From a virus: a stretch of DNA of 33,133 nucleotides. Both the position numbers and the translations under genes were made by a program. The stretch spans positions 1 to 33,133 of IMG/VR virus record IMGVR_UViG_3300007539_000092; one strand, 5' to 3'. Under the pieces are notes generated by a model that worked only from the letters and a program-made list of their open reading frames with translations, did no database searches and was not told the origin of the DNA. Shown here in pieces: positions 1 to 6,186 of the stretch (its first letter is position 1; every line of letters begins with the position of its first letter).

Positions 1-21
1 CGTTAGAGTGCGCGATTCCTG

Positions 22-40
22 TAGAAAACAAGCTTTTCTA
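22..40. other. AT-rich inverted repeat 3' of the primase gene
   Basis: TAGAAAA at 22-28 and TTTTCTA at 34-40 form a perfect 7-bp stem, extendable to 10 bp with one G-T pair (19-43). It lies just beyond the stop of the minus-strand primase gene. No T-run follows on the minus strand, so it is a poor intrinsic terminator. The only other content of positions 1-54 is unassigned sequence. Confidence 0.3.
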
Positions 41-54
41 TAGATAAGACCGAC

Positions 55-2247
55 CTACGAGAGTCGCGTTTTTCGCTCAGAAACATCGTATTCTCCCGTA
101 GAATGGCAGTAGATTACCTTGCCTGCATCGTTCAGTTCTTGCAACGCAGTGCGGTAGACCTTACTTGGAAACGCAAGTCCCTTCTGTGGTAGATACCCCG
201 GCTTGAGTGGTCCGTGGCGTTCTAGGATCTTTAGGATCTTAATTTGGCACTTAGCTTCGTCATGTGTGCCTAGTTCGTTCTGTATTTTGTCGTATACACG
301 ATAAGTCATCGCTTTGATCGTCGAAATCGCAAGATCGACAAAGAAACTGTTGATTAGACGGTCAGAGTTTGGACCTTTGACGCTTGCTGCTAGCAGAAGA
401 GCCAGTTTGCCGATCCTATCCTCGCATCTTTTCCACAATGCGGTACTTCGATCAGGAGATCGCACTGATTTACGGTCGATTTCCCGAAGGAACGTGTTAA
501 GTGACAGAAGACCACCCTTTGAGTAGGTCCAGTTGTCAGGATCGAACCCAGCAAGCCCGTGGAGGTCACTATCGCTCTTTGCCCACTCTGCTGCATAGCT
601 AATTAGCTTGGTGCTTGGCTGAATGGGCTTTCTAACATAGTCATCTGGTCGATCCCACATGACATACTTCCCCTCGAACACCAAAAGACGACCCAGTAGA
701 CCATCCTCGATGCTTTCGGGCGGAAACGAGTTCCAAAACCTTTCCGGTGTTGTGGTCATCAGGACCGTAGGGCATGGATATAGGATTTCTAGGTTTTTAT
801 CGATGTCCGCTCTGGCGTTTGGTTTCCAAGGTCTGCCTGACTTGCTGTAAGCCTCTTTGAGAAACTTAGCAGTCCTTTGGGCGACTGGGTTTTTGACGTT
901 CCCGATCTCCCCGATGAGTTCAGCAGCTTCATCTAGCTGAAACAACTGCACATTCCTCTGTGCAAGAGAGGAGACCAAACCTTCGCCTGACGATAGATGC
1001 TCAGGACCGATATTCTTGTCCAGTTTTGCAGCGATCAGAACTTTCTCAGTCAGATTTCTAGCATAGTCTTTACCTGCACCTGATGGTGCAAGGCTGACTA
1101 CAAAGATGTTTGGCGTAAGACCATCTAAGGAGATCCTGCCTGAAAGAATCGTGGCAAAAGATGTCAAAGCACCTGCAATGGCAAGCTCTGGTTGATATCC
1201 CGGTTGATTCTTCCGGCAGTAGCCAACGTACTCACCGATATATCCACCTAGCTCCTCGAACTTGTCGAACTTTATCCTCATTTTCTCCCCCGAAGCTGAC
1301 TGTTTGACAAAAGCAGAGACATCAAACTCAGCGTTTAGCTTTAGCTCATCCCAAGAATGTACCTGATAGGGACTCTGCGTATCTACCCGTCTTTGTCCGG
1401 CGTTAATACCATTGTTTGCACACCTAACTACCTCATATTCATCCAGCGGTGGGGACAAGCATGACTGATTGACACGTTTGGTCAATTCTAGAGTAGTTTC
1501 GAAGTTGTAGTCACACTTTTTGGCGATGTGACCAGCGATCTGAAACAGCCTTGTGTTCCTCTCACCTTCGGGTATCGGACCTCTCAAAATGATGCTTTCG
1601 GTGTAGGTCTCAGCGGGTGTATTCCCAGAGTAGATTTTGACCGGATCTGACCAGTTTTTAGCAGGCGTCACCGAACCCTTTTTGAAATAACGCTCACAGA
1701 GCCTCTGTACGGCCTCCTCTGAGGCTTTAAACACCTTATGCGACTCCAAGTCCATGTTTGCGCCCGTGACCGTTAGGAAGCGTCCTGAGCCGTAGAACTC
1801 CGCATAGGCATTTTCAGCGATTGATCTCTTGGATGTATACCCTTCGGGCTTGTCACACCAAAAAATGACATGCAATCCATCCGCGCTAGGGGACCATTCG
1901 GCGTACCCGCAACCTTCGAGGTCCGCCATGATCTGAAAAGCCTCGGGAATGAGATTTCCTCCTTCATCGACAACGTGATCGAGATCCAGACCTGACCATC
2001 CGTCACCGAGCATGAACCCAAGACCAAGATCATCATCCGGCAGAGCTACCGCATAGGCACAAGCGTCAGCGAAAGTCCCCCACGTTGCTGGGTCATTGCT
2101 TTTGGCTTTCCCAAGCCTTCCATCGCTTCGATGAAACGGAGCAATCGGAATCTTCGTTTTCGATGTCCCGCGAACCTGACTCTGCCAGCAAACCCATCTT
2201 CGCTCTTCCCGCATCTGTGCGGGGATATTTTCCAATAGCACTTTCAT
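55..2247 (-). CDS. Primase-polymerase (AEP) / helicase fusion replication protein
   Basis: This 730-residue protein probably starts DNA synthesis and unwinds DNA at the phage origin. The N-terminal part has the three archaeo-eukaryotic primase signatures: a DxD motif in GLDLDH (residues 86-91), an SxH-type motif in SADGLHVIF (121-129) and a third motif in GRFLTVTG (155-162). Residues about 225-285 look like a PriCT primase C-terminal domain (SPPLDEYEVVRCANN). The C-terminal half has a P-loop ATPase core: Walker A APSGAGKD (387-394) and Walker B VQLFQLDE (433-440), as in DUF3987/D5-like phage helicases. I chose the ATG at 2247 because GGAGG sits 7 bases upstream; an open frame runs 30 codons further but lacks a ribosome site. 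It is the only confident minus-strand gene and diverges from the rest across an origin-like region. Confidence 0.88.
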   Translation of the reverse strand: MKVLLENIPAQMREERRWVCWQSQVRGTSKTKIPIAPFHRSDGRLGKAKSNDPATWGTFADACAYAVALPDDDLGLGFMLGDGWSGLDLDHVVDEGGNLIPEAFQIMADLEGCGYAEWSPSADGLHVIFWCDKPEGYTSKRSIAENAYAEFYGSGRFLTVTGANMDLESHKVFKASEEAVQRLCERYFKKGSVTPAKNWSDPVKIYSGNTPAETYTESIILRGPIPEGERNTRLFQIAGHIAKKCDYNFETTLELTKRVNQSCLSPPLDEYEVVRCANNGINAGQRRVDTQSPYQVHSWDELKLNAEFDVSAFVKQSASGEKMRIKFDKFEELGGYIGEYVGYCRKNQPGYQPELAIAGALTSFATILSGRISLDGLTPNIFVVSLAPSGAGKDYARNLTEKVLIAAKLDKNIGPEHLSSGEGLVSSLAQRNVQLFQLDEAAELIGEIGNVKNPVAQRTAKFLKEAYSKSGRPWKPNARADIDKNLEILYPCPTVLMTTTPERFWNSFPPESIEDGLLGRLLVFEGKYVMWDRPDDYVRKPIQPSTKLISYAAEWAKSDSDLHGLAGFDPDNWTYSKGGLLSLNTFLREIDRKSVRSPDRSTALWKRCEDRIGKLALLLAASVKGPNSDRLINSFFVDLAISTIKAMTYRVYDKIQNELGTHDEAKCQIKILKILERHGPLKPGYLPQKGLAFPSKVYRTALQELNDAGKVIYCHSTGEYDVSERKTRLS

Positions 2248-2263
2248 CGAAATCCTCCAATCG

Positions 2264-2277
2264 ATGTTAGATGTTAG
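2264..2277. repeat. Tandem 7-bp repeat upstream of primase
   Basis: ATGTTAG occurs twice in tandem between the primase ribosome binding site and the AT-rich hairpin. It could be a pair of half-sites for a regulator of the primase gene, but this is inference from position only. Confidence 0.3.
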
Positions 2278-2335
2278 AATGTTACTAATAGATACACAAC
2301 TACATCTACTCCTAAATAAAGAAGAATAGATATAC

Positions 2336-2376
2336 ATACATACATAATAATAATAATAATAATAATATGTATGTAT
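2336..2376. repeat. AT-only hairpin with ATA repeat (probable unwinding element)
   Basis: ATACATACATA (2336-2346) is the exact reverse complement of TATGTATGTAT (2366-2376). The loop is part of an uninterrupted (ATA)8 tract at 2344-2367, and three TACA units precede it. The stretch is nearly pure A+T, in strong contrast to the surrounding genes. Easily melted, hairpin-forming DNA beside a primase-helicase gene and direct repeats is what is expected of a DNA unwinding element. Confidence 0.55.
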
Positions 2377-2471
2377 TTAGTAGTTTCTTTTATAAGGGAC
2401 TTTCTCTTTCTTTGTGTTTTTCGCAGATGAAATGTTACAGAAAACTGCCCCAAACCAGTCGATCTTCTCAA

Positions 2472-2566
2472 GAATAGATTGAGTGAGCATACGGGTCAAT
2501 AGCACTCAAAACCGGAATAGATTGGGTGTAAATCAGAATAGATTGACTTCTTTTTGGAATAGATGG
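2472..2566 (+). repeat. Four iteron-like direct repeats phased at 21 bp
   Basis: GAATAGATTG occurs exactly at 2472-2481, 2515-2524 and 2536-2545, and once with a single change (GAATAGATGG) at 2557-2566. Start-to-start distances are 43, 21 and 21 bp, so the sites sit on one helical face (two turns, or about four for the first gap). Similarity between the last two units extends over the full 21 bp. This arrangement is typical of iterons bound by a replication initiator or of a repressor array. Confidence 0.65.
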
Positions 2567-2575
2567 ACTTCTTTT

Positions 2576-2588
2576 GGTCAAATTGACC
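2576..2588. promoter_or_regulatory. 13-bp palindrome overlapping a possible -35 element
   Basis: GGTCAA-A-TTGACC is a perfect palindrome with a single central base, 9 bp after the last iteron. Its right arm is also a good -35 hexamer (TTGACC, 2583-2588), with a weak -10 (TTTTAT, 2607-2612) 18 bp on, facing the gene at 2673. It is a plausible operator for the early rightward transcript. The rest of 2248-2672 contains no gene I can support. Confidence 0.4.
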
Positions 2589-2672
2589 TGTCTTTTTCTG
2601 TCTATTTTTTATAGAAAAGCAGGTGACTCTTGGACGATAAGGGTTACAATTCAACCATCGGAGGAAATCACT

Positions 2673-3110
2673 GTGCCTGAGTTTATTAACCCACTTGTGC
2701 GAGTCACTGCACATTACTTTGTGGATGACATTGCTAACTCTGAGAGGATTAGCAGGTGGTACACACGGGAGATCGACCCTGATTACAACTCTCTTAGAGA
2801 GTTCATTGAGTTCAGTATTTATGAACCTGAACTGGGGGAAATCGATCACCTGACTCAGTTTCAGATATTTCTCAAAGGCATTGCAGTTGTGCCATCCGAA
2901 AGTTTGTGGTGGTCATCATTCATCAACGAGACATTCAAGGATCAGATCGAAGGAGATTACCTCGACTGGTTGATCTTGACGAATAAGAAGCTCAAGGAAT
3001 ATAGAAAGGGAGATAAGAAGAATCATGGCAAAGTCGGAATCACCTTTATCGCACTTAACGATGGTGAAAAAGTCGAGTTCACCGAAGAAGAAGAAGAAGA
3101 TTACGAATAA
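2673..3110 (+). CDS. Hypothetical acidic-tailed protein
   Basis: A 145-residue protein I do not recognise. I place the start at GTG 2673 because GGAGG lies 8 bases upstream; the open frame extends 33 codons further through the origin-like region without a ribosome site. It is rich in aromatic and acidic residues (ISRWYTREIDPDYN, SLWWSSF) with no membrane segment, and ends in a run of five glutamates followed by DYE. The last 86 bases overlap the next gene, which reads the same GAA repeat as lysines. As the first plus-strand gene beyond the repeats it is a candidate early gene, but no function can be given. Confidence 0.65.
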   Translation: MPEFINPLVRVTAHYFVDDIANSERISRWYTREIDPDYNSLREFIEFSIYEPELGEIDHLTQFQIFLKGIAVVPSESLWWSSFINETFKDQIEGDYLDWLILTNKKLKEYRKGDKKNHGKVGITFIALNDGEKVEFTEEEEEDYE

Positions 3111-3366
3111 GAAGATCCTTCTTAACGTACATGGAGAGCTAGAAGAAAGGCTACGTTTGACCCACGAACTGATTGGCGGAGGAACTTGCCGGGCAGGGAA
3201 GATGACCGCTTTGATACGCAAGGCACTCGACGACTTTCTTCCAAGCCTTAGTGAGATAGAAGGCATGATGGACAAGAAGGTATCTTCTCAGGAGGTCGAG
3301 AAGATGCTTGTAACAAAAGATGCAACGGTCATTGGTGAATCGTTTGCAGAAGTGAGGAACCCTTAA
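3025..3366 (+). CDS. Small basic protein, ribbon-helix-helix-like
   Basis: A 113-residue protein with a strongly basic N-terminus (five consecutive lysines near residues 21-25), then KILLNVHGELEERL and KMTALIRKALDDFLP. A short strand (about 31-35) followed by two helices (about 36-50 and 58-72) matches the ribbon-helix-helix pattern of small DNA-binding regulators. The C-terminus (about 80-105) is probably helical. ATG 3025 and ATG 3061 are both possible starts; neither has an ideal ribosome site. It overlaps the preceding gene by 86 or 50 bases. It could bind the repeats or palindrome at 2472-2588; this is inference from proximity and fold only. Confidence 0.55.
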   Translation: MAKSESPLSHLTMVKKSSSPKKKKKITNKKILLNVHGELEERLRLTHELIGGGTCRAGKMTALIRKALDDFLPSLSEIEGMMDKKVSSQEVEKMLVTKDATVIGESFAEVRNP

Positions 3367-3378
3367 AAGGAGCTAGAG

Positions 3379-3975
3379 ATGTTAGATGTAATAAATGCGA
3401 CCTACGAGAAAGCTACGCAGATCGCGAGAATCATGCACGAGATATCTAATAGTATGGAGTTAGGAATTTCAGTATCTCGCTTTGACGAACTCTGTGAAAT
3501 TCTAAAGCGTGATATTGTCGAATTTCAGTCGCTTTCAAGTAAGATTCAAAATCCGTACACGAGATTGGCCCTACGGGAAATCGAAATGGAGGAATATAGA
3601 TTATATAGGAATAATGATAAAAAATTCGAGCCTTTCAGCTTAGGCAATCCGGCTACTCAGGGTTCAGCAATCAGTTATCCAATGACAACAACTTGTGTTC
3701 AGCTTATTCAGTGGGCTAGTGAAGCCCGCTTTTGTTTGCAGAGCCCAGAAAAAGACAGGTCGCTGATTTCTAATGATTGCCCGTTCAAGGGTCAGTTCTA
3801 CATCCTGACAGATCGCATCTACACAGAGCATCACAAGTTGATTGGAGTGTGGCGACAACTAAATGATCTAGAACCTGAAGATGAAGTTCAGCCTGAGGAA
3901 AGGATATACAATTTGTATGTTGAGTTCTTAAACGATAAAGAAACATCAGTGGATTTAGTTGGAGAGATCGAGTGA
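3379..3975 (+). CDS. Hypothetical protein
   Basis: A 198-residue soluble protein, start ATG 3379 with AAGGAG upstream. It looks mostly helical, with MLDVINATYEKATQIARIMHEI at the N-terminus broken into amphipathic stretches and an acidic C-terminus (LEPEDEVQPEE). No catalytic motif or membrane segment is visible and I do not recognise the family. Its stop overlaps the GTG start of the next gene, so the two are probably translationally coupled. Confidence 0.65.
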   Translation: MLDVINATYEKATQIARIMHEISNSMELGISVSRFDELCEILKRDIVEFQSLSSKIQNPYTRLALREIEMEEYRLYRNNDKKFEPFSLGNPATQGSAISYPMTTTCVQLIQWASEARFCLQSPEKDRSLISNDCPFKGQFYILTDRIYTEHHKLIGVWRQLNDLEPEDEVQPEERIYNLYVEFLNDKETSVDLVGEIE

Positions 3976-4241
3976 AAGGACTAGCACTATTTCTTGCATC
4001 CATCTGGGGCGATGCCACAACGGACCAACAGAGATGCCAAGCGGAAGCTGACTTCATGGCGAAGCATCGATTTTACTCGCATGTAGGTCCGACCATTGGT
4101 AGATTCGAAGGTGTCGGATGGGGTAGATGTGAGAAGCCATCGACTTGCAGACCTGATCGAAGCAAAGGCTACCGGGTCACAGGCGATGCTTTTGCAAAAA
4201 CTAAAGATGGTGTGACCATACGTGTCACAAGCTGGAGGTAA
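3972..4241 (+). CDS. Small planctomycete-type protein (GRFEGVGWG motif)
   Basis: An 89-residue protein starting at GTG 3972, overlapping the previous stop (GTGA). It has a short hydrophobic start (LALFLASIWG), then QAEADFMAKH, HVGPTIGRFEGVGWG, a Cys pair in CEKPSTCRP, and a C-terminus ending GVTIRVTSWR. The pattern of His-Val-Gly, G-R-F-E-G-V-G-W, spaced cysteines, Gly-Asp-Ala and a closing R-V-x-x-W-R recalls a family of small proteins I associate with Rhodopirellula-like planctomycetes. Function is unknown. Its presence is the main hint to the host, and it may be host-derived. Confidence 0.6.
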   Translation: MKGLALFLASIWGDATTDQQRCQAEADFMAKHRFYSHVGPTIGRFEGVGWGRCEKPSTCRPDRSKGYRVTGDAFAKTKDGVTIRVTSWR

Positions 4242-4246
4242 GGGAG

Positions 4247-5119
4247 ATGTATACATTTGGGAGCTTATTCGCAGGGATCGGAGGAATTGACCTCGGGTTC
4301 GAGCGAGCAGGATTAAAGTGCAAATGGCAAGTGGAGATAGATGATTATGCAACTCAAGTTCTTGAGAAAAACTGGCCGAATGTTGCCCGCTGGCGTGACG
4401 TTAAGACGTTTCCCCCTCAAGTCGAAAAAAAGTGGGATGTCGATATTATTGCAGGAGGATTCCCATGTCAGGACATCAGCACAGCCGGAAGAGGAGAAGG
4501 ACTCCAAGGAGAAAGAAGCGGATTGTTCTATGAAATCATTCGCTTGGCTCGACAACTCAAACCCAGAGCAATCGTGTTGGAGAACGTGGCAGCGTTGCTT
4601 GCTAGAGGAATGGGAGATGTACTCGGAGAGTTGGCCAAGGTCGGGTATGACTCAGAATGGCACTGCATATCTGCTGCCTCCGTTGGTGCGCCGCATGTCA
4701 GGGACAGGGTGTTCATCATTGCAGTATTGGGCAACGCCAACTGCTCACCTATCCAAAGAAGCGGGTTATCCAGCGGAATACAAAAGAAATACCCCAACAT
4801 TAACTGCTACAGTTTTGGCCGAAGAAAACAAATATTGGCCGACTCCTACGGCGAGCGACAACCGGGACAGAGGTTGCATGGAGGACGAGTCAGTAAAGAG
4901 GAGAATCAAAGAAGGAAAGCAAATATCACTTTCTCAGGCCGTGAAAGAAAAGAGAACCACTGGTACATTGAACCCGATGTGGGTCGAGTGGCTAATGGGG
5001 TTCCCAGAAGGATGGACCGACTTAAATGCTTAGGCAATGCAGTCGTGCCACAAGTTGCGCAAGTAGTTGGGAATATATTGATCGAAAGGTTAAAAGAACA
5101 TGAAAAGACCTGCGCTTAA
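4247..5119 (+). CDS. dcm: DNA (cytosine-5-)-methyltransferase
   Basis: This 290-residue enzyme transfers a methyl group from S-adenosylmethionine to C5 of cytosine in a short DNA target, probably protecting phage DNA from host restriction. The ordered motifs are present: I, FAGIGGIDLGFERAG (residues 8-22); IV with catalytic Cys74 in GGFPCQDIS; VI, ENV (112-114); VIII, GAPHVRDRVFI (148-157); and X, LGNAVVPQVA (262-271). The region from about 160 to 250 is the variable target-recognition part and is short. GGGAG precedes ATG 4247. No restriction enzyme gene is adjacent, so it is an orphan methylase. A 230-codon frame in the +1 phase overlaps it almost completely (separate entry). Confidence 0.93.
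   Translation: MYTFGSLFAGIGGIDLGFERAGLKCKWQVEIDDYATQVLEKNWPNVARWRDVKTFPPQVEKKWDVDIIAGGFPCQDISTAGRGEGLQGERSGLFYEIIRLARQLKPRAIVLENVAALLARGMGDVLGELAKVGYDSEWHCISAASVGAPHVRDRVFIIAVLGNANCSPIQRSGLSSGIQKKYPNINCYSFGRRKQILADSYGERQPGQRLHGGRVSKEENQRRKANITFSGRERKENHWYIEPDVGRVANGVPRRMDRLKCLGNAVVPQVAQVVGNILIERLKEHEKTCA
4341..5033 (+). CDS. Overprinted +1 frame of the methyltransferase gene (PTPTA/EWLMGFP family)
   Basis: A 230-codon open frame lies wholly inside dcm in the +1 phase. It carries QEDSHVRTSA, WRTWQ, SWPRSGMTQNGTAY, LPPLVRRMSGT, WATPTA, WPTPTASDN and NPMWVEWLMGFPEGW, which match a protein type often annotated separately in phages. Each hallmark is the +1 reading of a conserved methylase element: EDSHVRTSA of GGFPCQDIS, LPPLVRRMSGT of VGAPHVRDR, WPTPTASD of LADSYGER, and EWLMGFPEGW of the EPDVGRVANGVPRRMD region. 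It may be a genuine overlapping gene or a recurrent shadow of conserved methylase codons. No start with a strong ribosome site is evident (4341 and 4530 are ATG options). Confidence 0.35.
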   Translation: MIMQLKFLRKTGRMLPAGVTLRRFPLKSKKSGMSILLQEDSHVRTSAQPEEEKDSKEKEADCSMKSFAWLDNSNPEQSCWRTWQRCLLEEWEMYSESWPRSGMTQNGTAYLLPPLVRRMSGTGCSSLQYWATPTAHLSKEAGYPAEYKRNTPTLTATVLAEENKYWPTPTASDNRDRGCMEDESVKRRIKEGKQISLSQAVKEKRTTGTLNPMWVEWLMGFPEGWTDLNA

Positions 5120-5336
5120 TTGTCCCGAAGCATATTACATCGAGTATCTGTATCACAGCGGATATGGGTGCTGGCGAATTGCGGAAATCGTAGGTCGATC
5201 TCGAAGCTACATGGAAAGGTCGCTTAGGGCCTGTCCTACTTCGCCTCGATTAGCGATGTTCGTTGGAAGGTTATCAAACGGTATACGACCTAAGCACAAG
5301 CTAGAGCCAGGATGGCATGTCGCCACTAAGTCGTGA
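5100..5336 (+). CDS. Small HTH-like protein
   Basis: A 78-residue protein whose start overlaps the end of the methylase by 20 bases. Residues about 18-45 (GYGCWRIAEIVGRSRSYMER) have helix-turn-helix character: a helix, a Gly-containing turn, then a helix with Arg and Ser. It could be a small DNA-binding regulator, but there is no clear family match and the ribosome site is weak. Its end overlaps the next gene. Confidence 0.5.
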   Translation: MKRPALNCPEAYYIEYLYHSGYGCWRIAEIVGRSRSYMERSLRACPTSPRLAMFVGRLSNGIRPKHKLEPGWHVATKS

Positions 5337-5625
5337 ATTTTTGTTGTCTCGTGGCAAATGCTGTAACTTCGGATGTCGAAACTGCCCTTGGAGATCATCA
5401 GTGAACACTGTCGAACTTGACCTGAGTACAACCATCTTGCAGGGAAAAGACGAATGGTGTGACGATCTTAGCGGGAAGTGGAGACCTATCCCATCTTCTA
5501 TGTTTGGAAAGCTTGCCAAAGACGTTCTTCCTCGATGTGCAAACCTTCGAGGATATGATGCCAGACTCTCTAACGCAGTGCATCCTTCTCGGTGGCCCGC
5601 TGTCTACGGGATGACCAAGCCCTGA
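5317..5625 (+). CDS. DUF5522-like Cys-rich protein
   Basis: A 102-residue protein starting at ATG 5317, 20 bases inside the previous gene. Residues about 11-25, LSRGKCCNFGCRNCPW, closely match the RGxCCxxGCRxCPY signature of the small DUF5522 family, whose cysteines probably bind metal or an Fe-S cluster. The rest (DEWCDDLSGKW, LSNAVHPSRWPAVYG) is unlike that family and ends in a basic stretch. Function is unknown. It is the last gene before the packaging genes. Confidence 0.55.
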   Translation: MSPLSREFLLSRGKCCNFGCRNCPWRSSVNTVELDLSTTILQGKDEWCDDLSGKWRPIPSSMFGKLAKDVLPRCANLRGYDARLSNAVHPSRWPAVYGMTKP

Positions 5626-5666
5626 CCTTCTGATTTGCATTTGCGTGCCTCGCGCGTTAAGTTCGT

Positions 5667-5679
5667 GCAACATAGTTGC
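5667..5679. promoter_or_regulatory. 13-bp palindrome upstream of the terminase genes
   Basis: GCAAC-ATA-GTTGC is a perfect inverted repeat 24 bp before the small terminase start, in the 78-bp gap before the late genes. It could be an operator for late transcription or part of a packaging (cos/pac) recognition site, which often lies beside terS. No clear promoter is visible around it. Confidence 0.3.
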
Positions 5680-5703
5680 CCGCAGATGCAAGAGGGAGAG
5701 CGT

Positions 5704-6186
5704 ATGGGTGGGAGCAAGCCACTAAGGCAAGAGTGTCAACAGCGTGAGGGGACAAACCGTTTGCACCCTGAGCGTAGGAAAGAGATCGTGCCGACGACTG
5801 ATAAAAGACCAGAGCCTCCGCTGCTGGTGCAGTCTGATGATCTTTGCCTAGCTCTGTGGAATGAAACCTGTGACATGCTGCAAAGCATGAGGTTTCTGGT
5901 CGCTGAAGATAGGCAGGTTCTTGAAGCCTACGTTCTTAATTACCGAGAGCTTTTAGTCTGCGCTGATGAAATGCGTCAGCAGGGTGCTACTGCGGAAACC
6001 TTGACAGGATCGAAATCGACGGGTGCTGCACAGAATTGGAGCAAGTTTATGGCTCTGCATCTGAAGCTACTCAATGAGTTAGGTCTGACTCCTTCTGCAA
6101 GAGCAAAGCTCGCTCCGCCGGAAAGCAGATCCAAGAACGAAAACAATTCTGTTGGCAAACTAATTAAGAAGCTTGGCGGTGGATGA
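5704..6186 (+). CDS. terS: Terminase small subunit
   Basis: A 160-residue protein that probably recognises the packaging site on phage DNA and recruits the large terminase. The basic N-terminus and the C-terminal part resemble P27-type small terminases: a helical central region (VLEAYVLNYRELLVC), then WSKFMALHLKLLNELGLTPSARAKL, the usual closing signature of the family. I start at ATG 5704 because GAGGGAG lies about 6 bases upstream; a TTG-started frame extends 23 codons further. It immediately precedes and overlaps the large terminase, the expected order. Confidence 0.8.
   Translation: MGGSKPLRQECQQREGTNRLHPERRKEIVPTTDKRPEPPLLVQSDDLCLALWNETCDMLQSMRFLVAEDRQVLEAYVLNYRELLVCADEMRQQGATAETLTGSKSTGAAQNWSKFMALHLKLLNELGLTPSARAKLAPPESRSKNENNSVGKLIKKLGGG

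Noticed and set aside
2274-2471. Minus-strand open frame across the ATA repeat
   Set aside because: Low-complexity isoleucine-rich translation of the AT hairpin without a ribosome site; treated as origin-like non-coding DNA.
2496-2849. Minus-strand open frame with repeated SIYS heptads
   Set aside because: The heptads are simply the 21-bp iterons read in one frame; the rest opposes the plus-strand gene at 2673, and no ribosome site is present.
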